Source of the DNA: Chloroflexota bacterium
GTDB taxonomy: Bacteria > Chloroflexota > UBA6077 > FW602-bin22
Reading direction: 5' to 3'
Assembly: GCA_016875715.1 (NCBI GenBank)
Contig: VGOZ01000012.1
Location: forward strand, 1 to 52,069
DNA: 52,069 bases
The notes beneath the pieces are model-generated. The model had not been told where the DNA came from. It did not search any database and saw nothing but the letters and a program-made list of their open reading frames with translations. Position 1 is the stretch's first letter; the number at the start of each line of letters is the position of its first letter. Both the position numbers and the translations under genes were made by a program. Shown here piece by piece: positions 13,111-20,655 of the stretch.

Positions 13111-14619
13111 TCACCCCGCCTTTCGGGAGCCGTATCCGCGTGCGGCGAGCGCTCGTCTGGCCGCTTCTCGGTCATCCCAGGCGTGCTCGGTATCCCCGAT
13201 ACAGAGACTCTGCTCGTGGCCCTTACCGGCTAGAAGGATGGTGTCGCCCGCTGCCCCGAGGCCAATTGCGTGGGAGATCGCCTCGTCCCGATCGAGGATG
13301 GTGACCGATCGACCTCCCACCGATCGGATTCCCCGCTCGATCGCCGCGGCGATCTCACCCGGAGATTCACCGCGCGGATCCTCATTGGTGACGATGCTGA
13401 GATCCGCCGTGCTCCCGGCGACCGCACCTATGGGAAACCGTTTTCCCGCGTCCCGTTCGCCGGCGCAGCCAATGACGATGATGAGGCGCCCGGTGGTCGA
13501 CCCACGTGCATGGGTGAGGACACGTCGAAGCGCTTCGGGGGTATGCGCGAAGTCGACGATGACCGAGAACGGCTGCCCCTGCTCGATGATCTCGTACCGT
13601 CCGGGGACTCCGGCGAAGGACTCGAGTCCGGCGGCGATCTCGCCCAGGCTCGATTCCAGGGCGTGTGCCGCTGCCGCTGCCGCAAGCGCATTGAGGACGT
13701 TGTGCGCGCCCGGTGCCGGCAAGGTCACCCTCGCCGCCCTCTCTCCGATGCGTAGGGTGAACGTGCTCGCACGTGGGCCATGGAGAGGGTCCGACGCCCC
13801 GACATCAGCGACCGCGGCGATCCCGTACGACAGAGTCTGCCCTCCCGGGTTTTGCGACAGGCGTTCGAAGGATCGGTCGTCGGCGTTGAGGATCGCCCAC
13901 GCCGGGCCCGGCTTCCTCCGGTTTCGACCGAGCCCATCGAAGAGTCGCGCCTTGGCCTCCAGATACGCGTGAGGCGACCTGTGGAAGTCAAGGTGGTCGC
14001 GCGTCACGTTCGTGATCACACCGACATCGAACTCGATGCCCGCCACCTTCTCCATCGCCAGCGCGTGCGACGTGACTTCGAGGATCGCGGTATCGCGCCC
14101 CTCGGCACGCATTGCACCCAACAGTGAGAAGAGTTCCGGCGGGTCCGGTGTAGTGGTGTGCAGGCCCGTCGCCCGTTCCAGATGATCCCCCGTCCGAGCG
14201 CCGACGGTAGTGACCAGACCGGCTCGTCGCCGGGCGACCCGAAGGATCGTGTCGAGCATCGTCGCGGTGGTTGTCTTGCCATCCGTGCCCGTGATCCCGA
14301 TGATCGTTAGCGCACGATCCGGAAATCCGTGCGATGCGCGACAGAGCAGCGCCCAAGCCTCGCGGCCGGAACGCACCGGAAAGCACGGCACCGTCGAGAC
14401 GACGCTGGCGGGATCGCCTTCGACGACGACCGCGCACGCCCCACGCCGCTTTGCCTCATCAATGAATGCCCGCCCATCGACGCGCACGCCGGGGTAGGCG
14501 ACGAAGAGATCGCCAGGCCGGACGCATCGGCTGTCCGTCCGGATCGCGCCGACATCGCAGTCCGGGATCGTCTCCGGGAGAGTCACAGAGATGCTCTCGA
14601 GCAGGGCGCCGAGCCGCAT
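13111..14619 (-). CDS. murE: UDP-N-acetylmuramoyl-tripeptide synthetase MurE
   Basis: MurE adds the third peptide residue to UDP-MurNAc-L-Ala-D-Glu in cytoplasmic peptidoglycan synthesis. The product has 502 residues. It has an N-terminal UDP-binding domain, the ATP loop GITGTDGKTTT at 108-118, TNVTRDHLDFH in the central domain and HNVLNALAA. The amino-acid specificity motif in the C-terminal domain reads EDPR (within TNEDPRGESP). The arginine suggests meso-diaminopimelate as substrate, although the usual motif is DNPR. AGKGHE near the end is typical. The gene lies 5 nt after the polyprenyl synthase, pairing precursor synthesis with lipid-carrier or quinone supply. Confidence 0.92.
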   Translation of the reverse strand: MRLGALLESISVTLPETIPDCDVGAIRTDSRCVRPGDLFVAYPGVRVDGRAFIDEAKRRGACAVVVEGDPASVVSTVPCFPVRSGREAWALLCRASHGFPDRALTIIGITGTDGKTTTATMLDTILRVARRRAGLVTTVGARTGDHLERATGLHTTTPDPPELFSLLGAMRAEGRDTAILEVTSHALAMEKVAGIEFDVGVITNVTRDHLDFHRSPHAYLEAKARLFDGLGRNRRKPGPAWAILNADDRSFERLSQNPGGQTLSYGIAAVADVGASDPLHGPRASTFTLRIGERAARVTLPAPGAHNVLNALAAAAAAHALESSLGEIAAGLESFAGVPGRYEIIEQGQPFSVIVDFAHTPEALRRVLTHARGSTTGRLIIVIGCAGERDAGKRFPIGAVAGSTADLSIVTNEDPRGESPGEIAAAIERGIRSVGGRSVTILDRDEAISHAIGLGAAGDTILLAGKGHEQSLCIGDTEHAWDDREAARRALAARGYGSRKAG

Positions 14620-14624
14620 TGACG

Positions 14625-15629
14625 TCAGCGGTGGCGCTGTGCCGAGTAGTCTGCCATGAGTTCGAGGGTCCGGCGCGCTTCGCCGTGCGGGAAGGCGGAG
14701 AGGGCCTCGCGTGCACGCCCGGCATAGCGCATTGCCTCGCCCATAGCGTGATCGATCGCAGCCGAACCCGCGATGCGTGCGATTGCCTGGTCGAAGAGCG
14801 CTGGAGCCGTGATCTCACCGGCCACCGCCGCGCCGATCAAGGGGTCAGACAGGTTCTCGATGGCCCACAGAACGGGAAGAGTGATCGTGCCCTGGCGCAG
14901 GTCCGACCCGACCGGCTTGCCGAGGACCTCCACGGAGCCGGTGAGGTCGAGAACGTCGTCCGCGATCTGAAATGCCATTCCCAGGTTCAGGCCGTACTGC
15001 CGCATCGCCTCGATGCCGTCGGATCTGAGATCGGCGAGAATCGCTCCGCCCTCCGTGGCGGCAACGAAGAGCGACGCCGTCTTCCCCTCGATGCGGCGGA
15101 AGTACTGCTCTCGTGAGAGGTCGCCCGCCTCAGCATTCGCGACCTCGCGCAGCTCGCCATCACAGATTGCCATCAGCGTGCGGGCGAAGAGAGCCATCAC
15201 GGCCAGGCTGTCCGTCGCGGTCGCGAGCGCCGCCGATTTGGCGAAGAGATAGTCGCCCACTAGGACAGTCGCCTTCGGACTGGCAATCTGGTGGAGGGTC
15301 GGCGCGCCGCGCCGGGTGGCAGACTCATCGACGAGATCGTCGTGAATCAGTGACGCGGTGTGGAGTAGTTCGACTGCGGTGCCGAGCAACGTAACCGTAC
15401 GTACGTTGGCATGTCCGAGCCGGCTGCTCAGAAAGGCGAGACGGGGACGCAGCCGCTTTCCCGGTGGGCGAAGGATGTGGCGCAGGAGTTGCCCGAGCAG
15501 CGGAACATCGACCTCATCGCTTATGCCTGCGATGAGCCGTTCGACGCCGGCGAGTTCGGACCCCAGCTGTTCCTGTACGTCCGTGGCCCTATGCTCCCCC
15601 GCCGGCGAGCCTGAAGGCGCGCCGAGCAT
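14625..15629 (-). CDS. Trans-polyprenyl diphosphate synthase
   Basis: This enzyme condenses isopentenyl diphosphate onto allylic diphosphates to build long prenyl chains, typically the side chain of menaquinone or another isoprenoid quinone. GKRLRPRL precedes the first aspartate-rich motif HDDLVDES (D97, D98, D101 with the chosen start). The second motif is FQIADDVLDLTG, followed by GKPVGSDLRQGTITLP. I chose ATG at 15629, giving 334 residues and a 41-nt overlap with tatD. A GTG at 15662 is also open. Chain length and final product cannot be read from sequence. Linkage to menaquinone is by family analogy; no menaquinone genes are adjacent. Confidence 0.88.
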   Translation of the reverse strand: MLGAPSGSPAGEHRATDVQEQLGSELAGVERLIAGISDEVDVPLLGQLLRHILRPPGKRLRPRLAFLSSRLGHANVRTVTLLGTAVELLHTASLIHDDLVDESATRRGAPTLHQIASPKATVLVGDYLFAKSAALATATDSLAVMALFARTLMAICDGELREVANAEAGDLSREQYFRRIEGKTASLFVAATEGGAILADLRSDGIEAMRQYGLNLGMAFQIADDVLDLTGSVEVLGKPVGSDLRQGTITLPVLWAIENLSDPLIGAAVAGEITAPALFDQAIARIAGSAAIDHAMGEAMRYAGRAREALSAFPHGEARRTLELMADYSAQRHR

Positions 15630-16380
15630 TCGCTGCCGTGATTGTGCGGAGCACGCCGACACTCAAACCGCGCACCTCGGCAACCGCCTGCGCGATGAGT
15701 TCCAGGAACTCCGGTTCGTTCCGCTTGCCCCGGTGCGGCACGGGCGTGAGGAAAGGCGCATCTGTCTCAATGAGCAGGCTTTCCTCGGGAATCGATCGCG
15801 CGGCTCTCCGCACTCCCTCGGCGTTCGGGTACGTAACGTTGCCCCCGATCCCGAAGTAGGCGCCACACGCGAGCCCCGCCTCGATCATTTCCGGATTCCC
15901 GCCAGAACAATGCAAAATGGGAGTGCTCCTCGGATACCTCACCTGCCACCCATGGAGCACGTCCAGGAGATCTCTATCCGCAGAGCGATTGTGAATGATC
16001 ACGGGCAGCCCGTGACTGTCCGCCAATCGCAGATGCCGCGCGAACCACACGCTCTGAAGATCGCGATCCGTGGAACGATAGTAGTCGAGACCGGTCTCAC
16101 CGATTGCGACCACGGGGGGCTGCTCAGCCAGTCTCTGGATCTCCCGCCAGTCCTCGTCCGAGGCTGCACTGGTTCCGAGCGGGTGAATGCCGACTGCGGG
16201 ATGAAGCGCTGATTCCGCGTGGGCGAGCGCAATACCGTCGCGAGAGGAGGCTGCGTCGGTCGCCGGTACTACGAATCCCACCACGCCGCTCGCCTGAGCT
16301 CGTGCCATGACACCGGGGAGATCGTAGGCGAACGCAGGGTCCGCGAGGTGGACGTGGGTATCGATGGTCGGCGCGATCAC
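15589..16380 (-). CDS. tatD: TatD family metal-dependent hydrolase (GTG start)
   Basis: This is a TIM-barrel metal-dependent DNase/hydrolase of the TatD type. The metal ligands are recognisable: DTHVHL at 7-12, IGETGLDYYRS, HNR, HCSGG and ETDAPFLTP. The start is GTG at 16380. It overlaps the metG stop as GTGA (16380-16377), and the second residue onward matches the family start. The frame is open 23 codons further upstream, but that lies inside metG and is unlike TatD. The 263-residue length is normal. metG-tatD adjacency is common in many bacteria. Confidence 0.93.
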   Translation of the reverse strand: MIAPTIDTHVHLADPAFAYDLPGVMARAQASGVVGFVVPATDAASSRDGIALAHAESALHPAVGIHPLGTSAASDEDWREIQRLAEQPPVVAIGETGLDYYRSTDRDLQSVWFARHLRLADSHGLPVIIHNRSADRDLLDVLHGWQVRYPRSTPILHCSGGNPEMIEAGLACGAYFGIGGNVTYPNAEGVRRAARSIPEESLLIETDAPFLTPVPHRGKRNEPEFLELIAQAVAEVRGLSVGVLRTITAANARRAFRLAGGGA

Positions 16381-17906
16381 GTGTCCAGGCGTGGAAAGAG
16401 AGGTTCCGGACGCTGCACCACTCTGGACCAATCGGCGAAGCCACCCCACGTCCGTGTGCCCGCGGCGGCGGCAGGCACGCCAATCTGAGTGAGCAGCGAG
16501 GCCGCACGATTCGGCATGAAAGGCAGGAGCTCGATGCCGATGAGGCGTAGTGTCTCAATCAGGTGATAGAGGATGGCACTGACCCGAGCGCGGTCGGTCC
16601 GAGCGACGACCCAGGGCTGGGTCACATCCACATAGCGATTCGTGCGGCTCACGGTGGCACGGATCGCGTCCGTGGCACCGGTGAACTCGAGCCGATCGAG
16701 TGCCAGGCGCACCGTCTGACTGAGATCCCCGGCGACATCGGCGAGAATCCTGTCTTCTGGAGAGCGCTCCGCAGGCGCGGCAGGGCAGGCACCGTCGAGG
16801 TAGCGATTGACCATGTTAACCGTGCGGTTAAGCAGGTTCCCCAGATCGTTCGCCAGGTCGGCGTGGTAGCGACTTGCGAACGAGTCGAGGGAGATGTTCC
16901 CATCGATGCCGAAGGGGAACTCCGACAGCAGCAGGTATCGGCTCGCGTCGACACCGAAGCGCTCCACCAGCTCTGTGGGTGACACGACATTGCCGAGGCT
17001 CTTCGACATCTTCCTGCCGTTCAGGGTGAAGAACCCGTGGGCGTAGACCTTCTTTGGCGTGGGGAGTCCAATGGCCATGAGCATCGCGGGCCATATCACT
17101 GTGTGGAACCACAATATCTCTTTGGCCATCAAGTGCAGGTCGGCGGGCCAGTATTTCAGGAACGTCTCGCGATCGTCATGATATCCAATTGCAGTCACAT
17201 AATTCATCAGGGCCTCGACCCAGACATAACACGTTTGAGTCCGGTCCCACGGCAGAGGAATTCCCCATTCGACGGTTTTTCGTGAAATGCTAATATCCTG
17301 CAGTCCAAGACGCAGCTTTCCAAGTATCTCGTTCTTGCGCGCAGATGGCTCAATGGAGAAATGGTGTTCGGCTTTTGGATTAGAGATCGCCCGCAAGATC
17401 TGATCCCCAAAGGCACTCAGGCGAAAGAACCAATTCTCCTCGGAGTATGGCACGGGAGCGCGCTGGTGATCCGGGCATAGACCCGACGATGTCAGCTCCG
17501 GTTCCGTCAGGAAGCGCTCGCAGCCGACGCAGTACAGGCCGTCGTACACGCCCTTATAGATGTATCCTGAATCATACAGCCGCATCAAGAACGCCTGGGC
17601 TCCGGCTTTGTGCCGATCGGAACTTGTGCGGATAAACGTGTCGTTACTGATCGAAAGATCTTTCCATGCGCTGATAAACCTGTCGACGATCAAATCGACA
17701 AAGACCTGGGGGCTTTCGCCACGCGCCTCCGCAGCGGCAGCTACCTTGGCGCCATGTTCATCCGTCCCCGTCAGGAAGAGAACGTCGGCACCGTCGGCTC
17801 GATAATATCTTGAAAGGACGTCCGCGGCCACAGTTGTGTATGCATGACCGATGTGCGGAACGTCGTTGACGTAATAGATTGGTGTCGTGATGTAGTATCT
17901 GGACAT
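16377..17906 (-). CDS. metG: Methionyl-tRNA synthetase
   Basis: MetG charges tRNA-Met and initiator tRNA in the cytoplasm. The 509-residue enzyme is a class Ia synthetase with HIGH at 18-21 and KMSKS at 299-303 (inside GRKMSKSLGN). A zinc-knuckle-like set C126, C129, C144, H147 is visible (YCVGC and LCPDH). It ends after the anticodon-binding domain and lacks the C-terminal EMAP-like tRNA-binding extension found in longer versions. Roughly 16850-17900 is clearly lower in GC than its neighbours, which may reflect recombination. It is translationally coupled to tatD by a GTGA overlap and is divergent from tRNA-Gly. Confidence 0.96.
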   Translation of the reverse strand: MSRYYITTPIYYVNDVPHIGHAYTTVAADVLSRYYRADGADVLFLTGTDEHGAKVAAAAEARGESPQVFVDLIVDRFISAWKDLSISNDTFIRTSSDRHKAGAQAFLMRLYDSGYIYKGVYDGLYCVGCERFLTEPELTSSGLCPDHQRAPVPYSEENWFFRLSAFGDQILRAISNPKAEHHFSIEPSARKNEILGKLRLGLQDISISRKTVEWGIPLPWDRTQTCYVWVEALMNYVTAIGYHDDRETFLKYWPADLHLMAKEILWFHTVIWPAMLMAIGLPTPKKVYAHGFFTLNGRKMSKSLGNVVSPTELVERFGVDASRYLLLSEFPFGIDGNISLDSFASRYHADLANDLGNLLNRTVNMVNRYLDGACPAAPAERSPEDRILADVAGDLSQTVRLALDRLEFTGATDAIRATVSRTNRYVDVTQPWVVARTDRARVSAILYHLIETLRLIGIELLPFMPNRAASLLTQIGVPAAAAGTRTWGGFADWSRVVQRPEPLFPRLDT

Positions 17907-18028
17907 AACTCGTTCGTTTCAAATGGTAGCAGACCGGCCGCGAATTGCGAGATCGTTCTGGAGGGGCTGACGGATTAGGTGCTTCGCTGACGACGCCCCT
18001 CGCTCACGCCCGTTAGTCTGGCTGGCTG

Positions 18029-18034
18029 TATACT
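18029..18034 (+). promoter_or_regulatory. -10 hexamer upstream of tRNA-Gly
   Basis: TATACT lies 9 nt before the tRNA-Gly 5' end, the right distance for a promoter whose transcript begins close to the mature tRNA. No good -35 hexamer is seen. Confidence 0.5.
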
Positions 18035-18043
18035 GTGTTCGCT

Positions 18044-18114
18044 GCGGGTGTGATGTAGTGGCAGCCTGCTTGCTTCCCAAGCAAGCTGTGCGGGTTCGAT
18101 TCCCGCCACCCGCT
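18044..18114 (+). tRNA. tRNA-Gly(CCC)
   Basis: A full 71-nt cloverleaf. The 7-bp acceptor stem is GCGGGTG/CACCCGC, and the anticodon stem CTTGC/GCAAG encloses TTCCCAA with anticodon CCC. The T arm contains GGTTCGATTCC. The terminal CCA is not encoded. It lies between divergent metG and the J-domain gene. Confidence 0.93.
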
Positions 18115-18137
18115 CCCGGTCTCCGTCCGTTGGCGCT

Positions 18138-18836
18138 GTGACCGACTTCTATCGTCTGCTCCAGGTCCACGAGCGTGCGGATCCGGAGATCATCGAGGCG
18201 GCGTATCGGCGTCTGGCGCTGCGTCACCATCCCGACGTCTCTGGCGATCCGTCGGCCGGAGAGGCGATGAAAGCAATCAATCGCGCGCGGTCCGTGCTCG
18301 TCGATCCAGTGAAGCGCCGCCGCTATGACCGACTTCGCCAAAAGCTCTGGGAGCCTGACACCCGACGCCGGAAGGGACTCGGCGCGTCAATACCCCGGGC
18401 GAACCGCGCGACTTCTGCGGCAGATGGCGAGCGGAGGTTCGTGGCGCGGGTCCGTCGGTCTCTCGCACGACGACAACCGATCTATATCCTCGCTGCGGCG
18501 ACTCTCGCTGGCGGGCTGATCGCGGTTTCCGTGGCCGCGGGCGCATTCGTGCCCCGGGTGCCATCTGGCGCAGACGAGCTCTCTGGACAGTTCGCCCAGC
18601 GCGCCGCGGCCGTCGCGGAGTCGCGGCCGGGGCCTGCCCCAACGCCCTATGTGCGGGACTCGAGTCCGGATGCTCCGCCCTGGCCTCCCCGGCTCACCGC
18701 GATTTCCGTGCCATCCGAGCCTGGTGTTGCGGTCGACTGGTATCGCTGGCTGCGTTCTCGGGAGCATCCGGCGGAGCGATCCGGCGCAGGTCCGGGGCCG
18801 AGCGTACCCAGAGTGGACCCTATACTTCGACCATGA
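18138..18836 (+). CDS. Membrane-anchored J-domain protein
   Basis: Residues 2-68 are a DnaJ J-domain with the catalytic HPD in RHHPDVSGD, so the protein should stimulate a DnaK-type ATPase. There is no G/F region or zinc-finger domain, so it is not canonical DnaJ. One hydrophobic segment at about 115-138 is a probable membrane anchor. The J-domain should face the cytoplasm, with a Pro/Ala/Ser-rich C-terminal tail outside; this topology is inferred. The start is GTG at 18138. Its stop overlaps the next start as ATGA (18833-18836). The client is unknown. Confidence 0.82.
   Translation: MTDFYRLLQVHERADPEIIEAAYRRLALRHHPDVSGDPSAGEAMKAINRARSVLVDPVKRRRYDRLRQKLWEPDTRRRKGLGASIPRANRATSAADGERRFVARVRRSLARRQPIYILAAATLAGGLIAVSVAAGAFVPRVPSGADELSGQFAQRAAAVAESRPGPAPTPYVRDSSPDAPPWPPRLTAISVPSEPGVAVDWYRWLRSREHPAERSGAGPGPSVPRVDPILRP
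18821..18826 (+). promoter_or_regulatory. -10 hexamer consistent with a leaderless mRNA
   Basis: TATACT sits 6 nt upstream of the ATG at 18833. Transcription would be expected to start at or next to the start codon itself. This could give the small downstream gene its own leaderless transcript besides coupled expression with the J-domain gene. There is no good -35 match. Confidence 0.4.
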
Positions 18837-19051
18837 CTATGCAGACGATGATGGCGCTGCTCGATCGTGCGGCCAAGGACTATCGCTTCAATCGAGCGAT
18901 GATCCATCAGCCGCGGGAGACGCTCGCTGGATTCGATCTCACCGATCGGGAGCGAGACGCCCTCATCTCTGGCGAGCGCGACCTATTGATCTCGGTGGGA
19001 CTTGATGAACGGATCACCGCCTGGATCCCCTGGCTGAGAGGGCGCGCCTGA
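18833..19051 (+). CDS. Small helical protein of unknown function, LigA/Nif11-like in appearance
   Basis: A 72-residue protein, probably all helical. It contains MIHQPRETLAGFDLTDRERDA, then LISGERDLLISVGLDERITA. The pattern of a helix, a turn of the type LAGFDLTDRERDALxxGE and a second helix resembles the small LigA-like and Nif11-like domains. I cannot assign it firmly to either family, so no function is given. It starts with ATG overlapping the J-domain gene's stop, which suggests coupled translation. A second in-frame ATG lies at 18839. It ends just before a strong hairpin at 19063-19100. Confidence 0.7.
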   Translation: MTMQTMMALLDRAAKDYRFNRAMIHQPRETLAGFDLTDRERDALISGERDLLISVGLDERITAWIPWLRGRA

Positions 19052-19062
19052 TGTGATGCGCG

Positions 19063-19100
19063 GCGCACCGATCGAGCCGAACATCGGTCGATCGGTGCGC
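19063..19100. terminator. Bidirectional hairpin between convergent genes
   Basis: A perfect 13-bp inverted repeat, GCGCACCGATCGA (19063-19075) and TCGATCGGTGCGC (19088-19100), with a 12-nt loop. It lies 11 nt after the stop of the plus-strand small gene and 13 nt past the stop of the minus-strand zinc-ribbon gene. No real U-tract follows on either side. It can serve both directions. Confidence 0.72.
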
Positions 19101-19113
19101 TTGGGGCGGTTGG

Positions 19114-19257
19114 TTACTTCCCCGAGCCGATCTTGAACATCTTGGTGCCGCACGTGGGACACGTGCCCTGAGTGGCCGGCCGCCCATTCTTCATCGTCAC
19201 CTGCGCTGGGGCCTTCATCGTGCGTGTGGTCTTGCACTTCATGCAGTAGGCGTCCAA
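19114..19257 (-). CDS. DUF5679 small zinc-ribbon protein (TTG start)
   Basis: A 47-residue zinc ribbon with two knuckles, CMKC near residue 5 and CPTC near residue 33. Between and after them come QVTMKNGRPATQGT and GTKMFKIG, the hallmark of the DUF5679 family seen in Chloroflexota. I prefer TTG at 19257 because AAAGGA lies 8 nt upstream and the protein then begins MDAYC like its relatives. An in-frame ATG at 19293 would add 12 residues. A nucleic-acid or ribosome-associated role is only a guess from the ribbon fold. It has its own probable promoter at 19317-19345 and ends against a shared hairpin. Confidence 0.85.
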   Translation of the reverse strand: MDAYCMKCKTTRTMKAPAQVTMKNGRPATQGTCPTCGTKMFKIGSGK

Positions 19258-19316
19258 GGGTTCGATCCTTTCGTTCGAAACTCGCGGTCCCATGCCCGTA
19301 CCGCAGTGGGCGAACT

Positions 19317-19345
19317 AGTCTAACACGGTGCTGTGGCGCTGCCAC
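19317..19345 (-). promoter_or_regulatory. Probable promoter of the DUF5679 gene
   Basis: On the minus strand GTGGCA (19345-19340), a 17-nt spacer and TAGACT (19322-19317). It is back to back with the -10 of the divergent peptidase gene at 19361-19366. Confidence 0.42.
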
Positions 19346-19360
19346 GCCCGGAGCCATACC

Positions 19361-19366
19361 TATAAT
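19361..19366 (+). promoter_or_regulatory. -10 hexamer of the M16 peptidase gene
   Basis: A perfect TATAAT in the context CCTATAATGG, 26 nt before the TTG start. No recognisable -35 hexamer at 16-18 nt upstream. Confidence 0.55.
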
Positions 19367-19392
19367 GGCGCGCACCGCCGCGAAGGACTCCC

Positions 19393-20655
19393 TTGTTTCA
19401 GACATCGACCCTTCCGAACGGCCTTCGCGTGGTTTCAGCACTGTTACCCCACGCGCGATCCGTGAGTTCCTCCCTCTTCCACGGCGTCGGATCCCGGCAC
19501 GAGCAATCGGGTCAGTATGGGATCGCGCATTATGTTGAGCACATGTTGTTTAAGGGGACGCGTCGTCGTCCGACTCCCCGCGACGTGAGTGTGGCGATCG
19601 AGCAGTTGGGCGGCATCCTCAACGCCGAGACCGGAAAGGAGGTAACGGTTTACTGGACGAAACTCGCCGCGGAGCACTGGAAGATCGGACTCGATCTCAT
19701 CTGCGATCTGACTCTCGAGAGCACATTCGACACCCGCGAGGTTGAGAAGGAGCGGGCGGTCATCCTCGAAGAAATTGCAATGCTGTTCGACTCCCCGGCC
19801 GATCTTATCCATCTCCTCATCGACGAGGTGACCTGGCCCGGCCACCCCCTCGGCCGCGATATCGCCGGCGATCGCGAGACTCTGCTTGGTATTCGGCAGC
19901 CCGATCTCGTCGAGTTCGCCCGGAGCGCCTATGCGCCACATAACGCCGTTGTCGCGGTGTGTGGCCCGGTGACGCATGAGGCGATCGTCGACGAGGTCGC
20001 GCGGCTCTACCGGGAGTGGCGGCCGAGACCCGGTCCGCAGCTACCGACGGCTACGTGCCAGACAAAGACCGACCGCGTGCTGCTGCGCACACAGCAGACG
20101 GAACAAGCTCATCTCTGTCTCTCCTGCCCGGGGGTCTCCTACTTCAGCGGGGATCGGTTCGCCTTCGACTTGCTCAATGTGATCCTCGGCGAGGGAATGA
20201 GCTCTCGGCTATTCGTGCAGATTCGCGAAATCCTCGGACTCGCGTACGACGTCCACACCTATGTGAAGCGCTTCCGAGATACGGGTGCCCTCGTCATCTA
20301 TGCCGGTGTCGAGCCGATCCGTGCTGAACAGGCACTGGTCGCTGTGCTGGACGAACTGCGCGCGATCGCGCGCTCGGTGCCGGAAGAGGAGATCCGTCGC
20401 GCAAAGGAGTTCTGGAAGGGCCGATTGACGCTCCGTATGGAGGACACCGGCAGTCTCGCCTCGTGGTCGGGAAGCCAGGAGATTCTGCTCGGTCACGTGC
20501 AACCCATCGACGATCTCATACGCAGAATCGATGCGGTGACTCCTTCCGACCTCGCGCGCGTTGCCGCGCATGCGCTGGACATCAGCGCGCTCGATCTGGC
20601 AATCATCGGACCGTTCACGTCACCCGACCCGTTCGTGCGGATTCTTTCCGGTTGA
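19393..20655 (+). CDS. M16 family zinc peptidase (pitrilysin/MPP-like)
   Basis: A processing-type metallopeptidase, 420 residues. The inverted zinc motif HYVEH is at 46-50, with the downstream third ligand region NAETGKE. The C-terminal M16 half contains GEGMSSRLFVQIREILGLAYDV. Single-protein relatives in Gram-positive bacteria and Chloroflexota resemble the mitochondrial processing peptidase beta subunit. The TTG start at 19393 is supported by AAGGA 8 nt upstream and by the immediate match of the start region (LPNGLRVV) to the family. There is no signal peptide, so a cytoplasmic location is likely. Its last 36 nt overlap the convergent mutM gene. The substrate is unknown. Confidence 0.9.
   Translation: MFQTSTLPNGLRVVSALLPHARSVSSSLFHGVGSRHEQSGQYGIAHYVEHMLFKGTRRRPTPRDVSVAIEQLGGILNAETGKEVTVYWTKLAAEHWKIGLDLICDLTLESTFDTREVEKERAVILEEIAMLFDSPADLIHLLIDEVTWPGHPLGRDIAGDRETLLGIRQPDLVEFARSAYAPHNAVVAVCGPVTHEAIVDEVARLYREWRPRPGPQLPTATCQTKTDRVLLRTQQTEQAHLCLSCPGVSYFSGDRFAFDLLNVILGEGMSSRLFVQIREILGLAYDVHTYVKRFRDTGALVIYAGVEPIRAEQALVAVLDELRAIARSVPEEEIRRAKEFWKGRLTLRMEDTGSLASWSGSQEILLGHVQPIDDLIRRIDAVTPSDLARVAAHALDISALDLAIIGPFTSPDPFVRILSG

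Noticed and set aside
17907-18043. Possible T-box or other riboswitch in front of metG, suggested by the GAGGGGC/GCCCCTC inverted repeat (17961-17967 with 17995-18001).
   Set aside because: No T-box AGGGTGGNACCGCG sequence or specifier loop is visible. The stem has a 27-nt loop and could be chance.
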